NCBI GenBank assembly: GCA_036503065.1
Contig: DASXXM010000605.1
Location: 1 to 5,956 of the forward strand
DNA length: 5,956 nt
Reading direction: 5' to 3'
Source of the DNA: DATEPR01 sp036503065
GTDB lineage: Bacteria; Actinomycetota; Actinomycetes; Mycobacteriales; Pseudonocardiaceae
In this document: positions 1-4,272 of the stretch, one piece after another
Layout of the letters: each line of letters starts with the position of its first letter
Position numbering within the stretch: the stretch's first letter is position 1
Notes under the pieces: generated by a model
The model's database searches: none
What the model saw: the letters and a program-made list of their open reading frames with translations, nothing else
Told to the model about the DNA's origin: nothing
Translations under genes and position numbers: made by a program

Positions 1-107
1 CCCAGGAGGATGTGTTCGGTGCCGATGTAGTTGTGGTTGAGCATCCTGGCCTCTTCCTGGGCCAGGACGACCACCCGCCTCGCGCGGTCGGTGAACCTCT
101 CGAACAT
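1..107 (-). CDS. clpC: ATP-dependent Clp protease ATP-binding subunit ClpC, N-terminal fragment (partial)
   Basis: Read on the minus strand, the first 35 codons give MFERFTDRARRVVVLAQEEA followed by RMLNHNYIGTEHILL. This is the signature start of actinobacterial ClpC (ClpC1): the first helix of the Clp N-domain, with the GTEHILL segment that begins the first Clp repeat. The gene runs off the left edge; the full protein is normally about 850 residues with two AAA+ modules, none of which is visible here. In the cytoplasm ClpC unfolds substrates and feeds them to the ClpP1P2 chamber. I chose the ATG at 107 because AGGGAG (118 to 113) lies 5 bases upstream; an in-frame GTG at 113 overlaps that ribosome binding site and is less likely. 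The long leader holds a candidate ClgR box, as expected for a Clp gene in this phylum. The identity is secure; nothing can be said about the rest of the protein. Confidence 0.95.
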   Translation of the reverse strand, partial: MFERFTDRARRVVVLAQEEARMLNHNYIGTEHILL

Positions 108-112
108 GCGCA

Positions 113-118
113 CTCCCT
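113..118 (-). promoter_or_regulatory. Ribosome binding site of clpC
   Basis: AGGGAG on the minus strand, 5 bases before the ATG at 107. It decides the start in favour of the ATG over the in-frame GTG at 113, which would sit inside it. Confidence 0.7.
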
Positions 119-142
119 GACTGCTGCGTCGGCGTCCCTGCT

Positions 143-168
143 CAGGTGGGCCACACTGGCCCCACCTG
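143..168 (-). promoter_or_regulatory. Strong hairpin in the clpC 5' leader
   Basis: Perfect 8-bp arms CAGGTGGG (143-150) and CCCACCTG (161-168) continue inward as CCA (151-153) against TGG (157-159), with one bulged C at 160 and a 3-base loop (154-156). The hairpin ends 24 bases before the clpC ribosome binding site, so in the clpC transcript it would be a leader structure. There is no U-run after it on either strand, so a simple intrinsic terminator is not shown. Attenuation, mRNA stabilisation or a protein-binding dyad are all possible. Confidence 0.45.
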
Positions 169-187
169 CGGCGGGATCAGCACCTTA

Positions 188-202
188 CGACCACTGTAGT
201 CG
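188..202. repeat. 15-base near-palindrome in the clpC-fhuF intergenic region
   Basis: CGACCACTGTAGTCG is centred on T195 and pairs at six of seven arm positions (C192 against A198 is the mismatch). It could be an operator half-site pair. On the minus strand it lies just upstream of TAAGGT (187 to 182), which resembles a -10 hexamer, but no matching -35 is evident. No known regulator is assigned. Confidence 0.3.
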
Positions 203-220
203 CAGGCCCTGTCGCTCTCA

Positions 221-255
221 GTTCGATGTACGACATCCCATACCGCGGATCGAAC
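221..255. repeat. Nested inverted repeats upstream of clpC
   Basis: The outer arms GTTCGAT (221-227) and ATCGAAC (249-255) are perfect over 7 bases around a 21-base spacer. A second perfect dyad, GATGT-ACG-ACATC (225-237), overlaps the left arm. Nested dyads in a promoter region often mark operators or alternative leader folds. The half-site TCGAAC recalls actinobacterial LexA boxes, but the spacing is wrong for one (see the rejected list). Confidence 0.35.
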
Positions 256-319
256 CGAGAAAACCCTGGCACCAGGAGGAACGTGGCGGGGGGCGGTCGG
301 ATTCCGGTAAACGGAGCTT

Positions 320-336
320 GTCCGCTACGCGCGAAC
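320..336 (-). promoter_or_regulatory. Candidate ClgR-type operator upstream of clpC
   Basis: GTCCGC-TACGC-GCGAAC has the core CGC-N5-GCG with outer arms that are complementary at five of six positions (GTcCGC against GCGaAC). ClgR, the actinobacterial activator of clp genes, is known to bind a CGC-N5-GCG dyad, and the box stands upstream of clpC. It is 213 bases from the clpC start, which implies a long leader, and I cannot place a convincing -10 between them. It could also be an unrelated dyad in GC-rich DNA. Confidence 0.45.
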
Positions 337-401
337 ACGCACATCTTCCGGCGTGCTCTGTCAGGTCCGACTGGGCCGAACGGGTACATCTTCGCGTCGA
401 C

Positions 402-420
402 TAAGGTAAGGCAAGCCTTC
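402..420 (+). promoter_or_regulatory. IdeR/DmdR-type iron box controlling the fhuF-like gene
   Basis: TAAGGTAAGGCAAGCCTTC fits the 19-base actinobacterial iron box (TWAGGTWAGSCTWACCTWA) at 16 of 19 positions. It ends 20 bases before the GTG start of a FhuF-like iron reductase. Its first six bases, TAAGGT (402-407), could be the -10 hexamer, so a bound iron-loaded repressor would cover the -10 and the transcription start. That is the usual geometry for repression in iron-replete cells. The match and the gene downstream support each other; binding itself is inferred. Confidence 0.72.
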
Positions 421-428
421 CCTACGAC

Positions 429-435
429 GAGAGGA
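429..435 (+). promoter_or_regulatory. Ribosome binding site of the fhuF-like gene
   Basis: GAGAGGA lies 5 bases before the GTG at 441 and supports that start. It sits 8 bases downstream of the iron box. Confidence 0.65.
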
Positions 436-440
436 CCGGC

Positions 441-1274
441 GTGACGCTGGCGCGCGGCCGTGCCGACGGCGGTCTGGCGCGCTCGGTGCGGGTCGCGGCC
501 GACGCGCAGGACGGAATCCGGCTGCGCCACGCGCCACCCCACGACGAGCCGGGCTGGGTCACCTGTGCCGAGCTCCTGGCCGCGGGTCTGGCCGGCTGGG
601 CCGACCGGGTCGCGGACTGGCTGCGGCGGGAGTACGGCGAGGCGCCCGACCGGGTGGTTGCCGGCTACCTGCTCAGCTGGTACCTGACCGTGCCGGCGCA
701 GGCCGGCGCGCTGCTGTTCCACACCGCCCGGCGGGTGCCCCGCATCGGCCCGGCCGACCTCGCGGTCCGGTTCGACCCGGGCCATCCCCGGCCGGCCGAG
801 ATCGCGGTGCTGGGCGACGACTTCGCCTGTCGGGCCGACGACCCGGCCGCCGACCGACCGGTGGCCGGCCCGGTGGCCGACGACATGGCGCTGGCCGCGG
901 TGCTGCGCGGCCGGTACGCGGCGCATGCGGCACGGTTCGGCACGGCGCTGGCCACGACGCTGGGCGACCGGGTCCGGTTGCGCCGGCACACGCTGTGGGC
1001 GGCAGCCACCGACGCGCTGGACGGCGCATTCTGGCGAATCGGACAGTTCTGTGGAAACGAGCGTGCCGGTGTGGCGAATGCCGCATTGGTACTGCCGGCC
1101 GCACTCGCGCCGTTCACGTCGGCGTCGACCCTGCGACCGACGGGAAGCACCGATTCGGCCGATGGCTGGACACGACGCCGGCAGAGTTGCTGCTTTCACT
1201 ACGTTCTGCGTAGCGGATTGGGACCGTGCGCGACGTGCCCCAGGGTATGCGATCGCTTTATGCCGAGCAATTGA
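441..1274 (+). CDS. FhuF-like (2Fe-2S) ferric-siderophore reductase
   Basis: A 277-residue protein, close to the roughly 260 residues of E. coli FhuF. The diagnostic part is the C-terminus: TRRRQSCCFHYVLRSGLGPC then ATC. C250, C251, C263 and C266 form the CC-xn-C-xx-C ligand set that holds the 2Fe-2S cluster in the FhuF family. The basic RRR just before the cysteine pair is also typical. The N-terminal two thirds has an alanine-rich helical character and no membrane segment or signal peptide, so it is probably cytoplasmic. The family reduces ferric iron in imported siderophores so that the metal is released. The spacing between the second and third cysteines is 11 residues; I recall 10 in FhuF. 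An extra cysteine, C270, follows the cluster. The GTG start has a good ribosome binding site and an iron box in front of it. The gene stands alone: its neighbours are divergent clpC and convergent lsr2. The physiological substrate is unknown. Confidence 0.8.
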   Translation: MTLARGRADGGLARSVRVAADAQDGIRLRHAPPHDEPGWVTCAELLAAGLAGWADRVADWLRREYGEAPDRVVAGYLLSWYLTVPAQAGALLFHTARRVPRIGPADLAVRFDPGHPRPAEIAVLGDDFACRADDPAADRPVAGPVADDMALAAVLRGRYAAHAARFGTALATTLGDRVRLRRHTLWAAATDALDGAFWRIGQFCGNERAGVANAALVLPAALAPFTSASTLRPTGSTDSADGWTRRRQSCCFHYVLRSGLGPCATCPRVCDRFMPSN

Positions 1275-1351
1275 ACTGACACGATGAAGTGATGCCGCCG
1301 GCGCGACGTTCGCACGGATACCGGATGGCGACTGGTACGAACAGCCGATAG

Positions 1352-1392
1352 CGTCGGTCCCGGTTCCCGCGCAGTGGGAGCCGGGACCGACG
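1352..1392 (+). terminator. Hairpin terminator between convergent fhuF-like and lsr2 genes
   Basis: The arms 1352-1368 and 1376-1392 are 17 bases each, around a 7-base loop (GCGCAGT, 1369-1375). All positions pair if T1364-G1380 counts as a wobble; in the minus-strand transcript that pair becomes a C-A mismatch, so the fold is best for the plus-strand gene. It starts 78 bases after the fhuF stop and 68 bases beyond the lsr2 stop, so it may serve both. There is no proper U-tract, which is usual in actinobacteria. Confidence 0.75.
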
Positions 1393-1436
1393 GTTGTCCA
1401 CAGTTGTGTGTACGGGTTGTGCGCGAGTTGTGCACA
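1393..1436 (+). repeat. Four GTTGT-led decamer repeats with a perfect DnaA-box sequence
   Basis: Four decamers share the start GTTGT: GTTGTCCACA (1393), GTTGTGTGTA (1403), GTTGTGCGCG (1416) and GTTGTGCACA (1427). Their starts are 10, 13 and 11 bases apart, about one helical turn. The first contains TTGTCCACA, the preferred DnaA box of Streptomyces-type chromosomes; the fourth differs from it by one base and, being in a palindrome, is also present on the minus strand. Either DnaA or another repeat-binding protein could be the reader. It begins immediately after the terminator hairpin. Confidence 0.5.
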
Positions 1437-1442
1437 ACTCGC
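1423..1442. repeat. Perfect 20-base palindrome after lsr2
   Basis: GCGAGTTGTGCACAACTCGC is exactly self-complementary. As RNA it could fold into an 8-bp stem with a TGCA loop. It starts 17 bases beyond the lsr2 stop, so it may be part of the lsr2 3' end, or a binding site for a dimeric protein. A small hairpin, TGAGC-AATC-GCTCA (1449-1462), lies next to it and overlaps the lsr2 stop codon. Confidence 0.6.
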
Positions 1443-1459
1443 CGTTGGTGAGCAATCGC

Positions 1460-1807
1460 TCAGTTCTTCTTGTGGTACGCCTCGAGCACCTCGGCCGGGA
1501 TACGACCGCGGTCGGACACCTTCATACCCTGCTTGCGCGCCCAATCGCGGATCGCCTGATTCTGTTCCCGATCCGCGGACGCCGGACGTGGCGTCCGGCC
1601 TGCGGTGGGCCGACCAGCGGCACGCTTGCGGCCACCGGCCCGACGCGCGTGTTCGACGTACTCCTCGAGCGCGTCGCGCAGCCGGCCGGCATTGCCGCCC
1701 GACAGGTCAATGATGTAGCTGGCACCGTCCAGCCCGAACTCAACCGTCTCCTCGGCCTGGGAACCGTCAAGGTCGTCGACCAAAGTCACGGTGACCTTCT
1801 GCGCCAT
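1460..1807 (-). CDS. lsr2: Nucleoid-associated protein Lsr2
   Basis: A 115-residue protein starting MAQKVTVTLVDDLDGSQAEE, the standard Lsr2 opening. Residues 1-55 make the beta-hairpin plus helix dimerisation domain. Residues 56-76 are a basic, arginine-rich linker (RRAGGRKRAAGRP). Residues 77-115 are the DNA-binding domain with the AT-hook-like SDRGRIPAEVLEAYH, R100-G101-R102 being the residues that enter the minor groove. The length matches the mycobacterial protein (about 112). Lsr2 coats AT-rich, often horizontally acquired DNA, bridges it and silences transcription, much as H-NS does in proteobacteria. The open frame extends 21 codons further upstream to 1870, but the ATG at 1807 is chosen because a strong AGGAGG lies 6 bases before it and homology begins there. 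It follows lysS in the same direction after a 140-base gap that appears to hold its own promoter. Confidence 0.96.
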   Translation of the reverse strand: MAQKVTVTLVDDLDGSQAEETVEFGLDGASYIIDLSGGNAGRLRDALEEYVEHARRAGGRKRAAGRPTAGRTPRPASADREQNQAIRDWARKQGMKVSDRGRIPAEVLEAYHKKN

Positions 1808-1813
1808 ATGCTT

Positions 1814-1819
1814 CCTCCT
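1814..1819 (-). promoter_or_regulatory. Strong ribosome binding site of lsr2
   Basis: A full AGGAGG lies 6 bases before the ATG at 1807. It rules out the longer 136-residue reading from 1870 and fits a protein made in very high copy number. Confidence 0.85.
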
Positions 1820-1903
1820 AGAGCCGAATGACCCGACCGATACGACGTGACGGACCAGATGCCGTGACATGTGAAGTAGGTACGTGTGTTTCCCCCCGAG
1901 GAC

Positions 1904-1934
1904 AGGTTAGCGCAATATCCCCGGGATTGCGCAA
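1904..1934 (-). promoter_or_regulatory. Candidate lsr2 promoter
   Basis: On the minus strand, TTGCGC (1934 to 1929) and TAACCT (1909 to 1904) are separated by 19 bases. Both resemble housekeeping-sigma hexamers, though the spacer is longer than the ideal 17. Transcription would begin near 1897 and leave a leader of about 90 bases. The position, just after lysS and before lsr2, makes sense for separate control of lsr2. It is a weak call from sequence alone. Confidence 0.35.
1910..1932 (-). repeat. Inverted repeat between lysS and lsr2
   Basis: Perfect 7-base arms GCGCAAT (1910-1916) and ATTGCGC (1926-1932) surround ATCCCCGGG. It starts 15 bases after the lysS stop, so it could end the lysS transcript, but no U-run follows. 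It also fills the spacer of the candidate lsr2 promoter, so an operator is equally possible. Confidence 0.5.
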
Positions 1935-1947
1935 CTACGCGGGTCCC

Positions 1948-3456
1948 TCATTCGGGGCGAACGAGCGGGAACAGGATGGTCTCCCGGATACCCAGGCCGG
2001 TGAGTGCCATCAGCAACCGGTCGATACCCATTCCAACGCCACCGGAGGGTGGCATTCCGTACTCCAGTGACCGCAAGAAGTCATCGTCCACCGGCATCGC
2101 TTCGTCGTCACCGGCGGCGGCCAATCGTGCCTGGGCAACGAGCCTCTCCCGTTCCACGATCGGATCGACCAACTCCGAGTATCCGGTACCCAACTCGAAT
2201 CCGCGCACGTAGAGGTCCCACTTTTCGACCAGTCCGGGCGTGCTGCGATGTGCCCTGGTCAGCGGCGATGTCTCGACCGGGAAATCCCGCACAAACGTCG
2301 GCGCGTACAGGTGATCGGCGACGAGGTGCTCGAACAGCTCCTCAACGAGCTTGCCGTGGCCGTGCTGGGGGTCGACCGGCATTCCGTGCGCGTCCGCGTG
2401 CTTGCGCAGGATCTCGACCGAGGTTTCCGGGGTGATCTCCGCGTCCAACGCCCGGGACAGCGACCCGTACATGGACAGGTTGGTCCACTGTCCGGACAGG
2501 TCGTATTCGGTGCCGTCCGCAAGGGTCACCACTTCGGTGCCGAACGCGGCCGTCGCGGCCTCCTGCACGAGCTCCCTGGTCAGCACCGCCATCGAGTCGT
2601 ACGTCTCGTACGCGGCATAGAACTCCAGCATCGCGAACTCGGGTGAGTGCGACGAGTCACTGCCCTCGTTGCGGAAGTTCCTGTTGATCTCGAAAACCTT
2701 CTCGAGGCCGCCGACGACGCACCGCTTGAGATACAGCTCGGGCGCGATGCGCAGGTACAGGTCCAGGTCGAAGGCATTGGAATGCGTCACGAACGGCCGG
2801 GCCGTCGCGCCGCCGTGCAAGGTCTGCAACATCGGCGTCTCGACCTCGAGGTAGCCCCGCCGGTGAAAGGAGTCCCGCAGCGACCTGACAACGGCGGACC
2901 TGGTCGCGACGGTGGCCCTGGCCGCGGGTCGCATGATCAGGTCGACGTACCGCTGGCGGATCCTGGTCTCCTCGGCCAATGCCTTGTGCGCCACCGGCAG
3001 CGGCCGCAGGGCCTTCGCGGCCAGGCGCCACGAGTCGGCCATGACCGACAGTTCGCCCCGGCGGGACGTGCTGACCTCGCCGTGCACGAACACGTGGTCG
3101 CCGAGATCGACGTCCGCCTTCCACTCGGCAAGGGACGCGGCGCCCACGCCGGCCAGGCTGAGCATCGCCTGGAGTTCGGTGCCGTCGCCCTCGCGCAGGG
3201 TCGCGAAGCACAGCTTGCCGGTGTTGCGCAGGAACATCACCCGGCCGGTGACGCCGACCAGTTGGCCGGTCGCGGTGTCGACGGGCAGGTCCGGGTACTG
3301 CTCGCGGATCTCGCGCAGCGTGTGCGTGCGGGGCAGCTCGACCGGATACGGGTCGATCCCACGGGCCAGCAGCTCGGCCCGCTTGTCCCGCCGGATGCGC
3401 AGCTGCTCCGGGAGATCGTCGTCGCTGGTCGGCTGGGTCGGGTTTTCCGTGTTCAC
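1948..3456 (-). CDS. lysS: Lysyl-tRNA synthetase, class II
   Basis: A 502-residue cytoplasmic enzyme that attaches lysine to tRNA-Lys with ATP. After a short acidic leader comes LPEQLRIRRDKRAELLARGI (15-34), the usual N-terminal helix. The anticodon-binding OB fold follows (about 65-150, with GRVMFLRNTGKLCFATLREG at 71-90). The class II catalytic core holds motif 1 (around GYLEVETPML, 201-210), motif 2 (FEINRNFRNEG, 255-265, then SPEFAMLEFY) and motif 3 (GMGIDRLLMALTG, 475-487). The motif 2 loop reads SDSSHSPEF, as in mycobacterial LysS. The length fits the family. The frame is open for 138 more codons upstream, but that part is antisense to the methyltransferase and has no homology. The GTG at 3456 is chosen because homology begins just after it and a -10 hexamer lies 8 bases before it. 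No real ribosome binding site is visible, so the message is probably leaderless. Confidence 0.96.
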   Translation of the reverse strand: MNTENPTQPTSDDDLPEQLRIRRDKRAELLARGIDPYPVELPRTHTLREIREQYPDLPVDTATGQLVGVTGRVMFLRNTGKLCFATLREGDGTELQAMLSLAGVGAASLAEWKADVDLGDHVFVHGEVSTSRRGELSVMADSWRLAAKALRPLPVAHKALAEETRIRQRYVDLIMRPAARATVATRSAVVRSLRDSFHRRGYLEVETPMLQTLHGGATARPFVTHSNAFDLDLYLRIAPELYLKRCVVGGLEKVFEINRNFRNEGSDSSHSPEFAMLEFYAAYETYDSMAVLTRELVQEAATAAFGTEVVTLADGTEYDLSGQWTNLSMYGSLSRALDAEITPETSVEILRKHADAHGMPVDPQHGHGKLVEELFEHLVADHLYAPTFVRDFPVETSPLTRAHRSTPGLVEKWDLYVRGFELGTGYSELVDPIVERERLVAQARLAAAGDDEAMPVDDDFLRSLEYGMPPSGGVGMGIDRLLMALTGLGIRETILFPLVRPE

Positions 3457-3464
3457 GCCTGAAA

Positions 3465-3470
3465 ATGGTA
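3465..3470 (-). promoter_or_regulatory. -10 element of a leaderless lysS promoter
   Basis: TACCAT on the minus strand (3470 to 3465) fits TANNNT and ends 8 bases before the GTG at 3456. Transcription should then begin on or very near the start codon. There is no convincing -35, which is common for actinobacterial promoters, and no ribosome binding site. Confidence 0.5.
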
Positions 3471-3509
3471 CGTAGTCGTTAGCCGCGCGCCCGCACGAGG
3501 GCCGCACGT

Positions 3510-3515
3510 TACCGT
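3510..3515 (+). promoter_or_regulatory. -10 element of a leaderless methyltransferase promoter
   Basis: TACCGT fits TANNNT and ends 7 bases before the ATG at 3523, the spacing expected when transcription starts at the first codon. It faces the lysS -10 element, whose nearest base is 39 bases away, so the two -35 regions would share the same bases around 3487-3493. Confidence 0.5.
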
Positions 3516-3522
3516 GATCGGC

Positions 3523-4272
3523 ATGGATCAGGACGAACACGCCCGCCGCGCATCGTCGTTCGGCAGCCAGGCCGCCGCGTATGCCGAGTACCGCCCCGAC
3601 TATCCGGCCGAGCTGCTGGCGTGGGCACTCGCGCCGCTGCGGGGCTGCCGAACGAAGCTGCGCGTGCTCGACATCGGCGCCGGCACCGGCAAGCTCAGCG
3701 CCGGGCTGTTGGCGCAGGACGTCGACGTGGTCGCCGTCGAGCCGGACCCGGCCATGCGGGCCGAGCTGACGAGCCGGTTTCCCGAAGTAGATGCCATGCC
3801 GGGGAGCGCGGAGGAGCTCCCGCTGCCGGACTCGTCGGTGCACGCGGCCTTCGCCGGGCAGGCACTGCACTGGTTCGACCTGGACCGGGCGCTGCCGGAG
3901 ATTCGGCGGGTCCTGCGGCCGGGCGGCTTCCTGGTCGCGATGTGGAACGCCTACGACGACAAGGTGCCGTGGGTGGCCGAGTTCTGCGCGGCCTCCGGTT
4001 CGGTGGCCCGCTCCGACCAGGACATCGAGAGCGACATCCTCGACCCGCTCGGCCGGACCGAGGTGATCGAGTTCCCGAACCGCATCCGACGCACCGTGGA
4101 CAGCCTGGTGGCCACCGTGGCGACCCAGTCGGACATGCTGATCAGCACGCCGGAGGAGCGGGATCGGACGCTGGCGGCGGTGCGCGAGTACCTGCTGGCC
4201 AACCCGATGACCGCGCGGGGCGAATTCGACGTCCCGATACAGACGTTCGCCATCCGGGCAACGCCGAGTTAG
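3523..4272 (+). CDS. Class I SAM-dependent methyltransferase, substrate unknown
   Basis: A 249-residue protein with a Rossmann-fold methyltransferase core of the Methyltransf_11 type. Motif I, which binds S-adenosylmethionine, is VLDIGAGTGKL (48-58). E73 in VVAVEPDPAM ends strand 2 and should contact the ribose hydroxyls. GSAEELPLPDSSV (94-106) is the strand 3 to strand 4 stretch, AGQALHWFD (111-119) is a well-known signature of this family, and RVLRPGGFLVAMWN (129-142) is the post-motif III segment. The N-terminal FGSQAAAYAEYRPDYP is the usual lead-in. No signal peptide or membrane helix is present. The start could be the GTG at 3514, but the ATG at 3523 fits a leaderless -10 element and the GTG lies inside that element. 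The stop overlaps the coaX stop tail to tail. Nothing in the sequence shows whether the substrate is a small molecule or a macromolecule. Confidence 0.85.
   Translation: MDQDEHARRASSFGSQAAAYAEYRPDYPAELLAWALAPLRGCRTKLRVLDIGAGTGKLSAGLLAQDVDVVAVEPDPAMRAELTSRFPEVDAMPGSAEELPLPDSSVHAAFAGQALHWFDLDRALPEIRRVLRPGGFLVAMWNAYDDKVPWVAEFCAASGSVARSDQDIESDILDPLGRTEVIEFPNRIRRTVDSLVATVATQSDMLISTPEERDRTLAAVREYLLANPMTARGEFDVPIQTFAIRATPS

Noticed and set aside
108..180. A HAIR (HspR) or CIRCE heat-shock operator in front of clpC
   Set aside because: Neither CTTGAGT-N7-ACTCAAG nor TTAGCACTC-N9-GAGTGCTAA, nor a near match, is present.
221..262. A LexA (SOS) box upstream of clpC, suggested by GTTCGA and TCGAAC half-sites
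   Set aside because: The actinobacterial box needs TCGAAC-N4-GTTCGA; here the half-sites are in the wrong order and 21 bases apart.
177..1544. A 455-codon minus-strand open frame antisense to the fhuF-like gene
   Set aside because: It is arginine- and glycine-rich with no recognisable domain, crosses terminator and intergenic DNA, and runs opposite to a gene with a clear cysteine-cluster motif. It is a typical shadow frame in high-GC DNA.
1846..1868. Direct repeat CGTGAC (1846-1851 and 1863-1868) in the lsr2 leader
   Set aside because: Only six bases are shared and the flanks differ; this is expected by chance in GC-rich sequence.
1808..1870. A 21-residue N-terminal extension of Lsr2 from an ATG at 1870
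   Set aside because: A full AGGAGG precedes the ATG at 1807 and every Lsr2 I know starts at the equivalent of MAQKV.
2647..3462. A 271-codon plus-strand open frame inside lysS
   Set aside because: It is antisense to the conserved catalytic core of LysS and has no domain of its own; it is a product of GC-biased codon use.
3457..3870. A 138-codon N-terminal extension of lysS
   Set aside because: It is antisense to the methyltransferase, has no similarity to LysS proteins, and homology begins just after the GTG at 3456.
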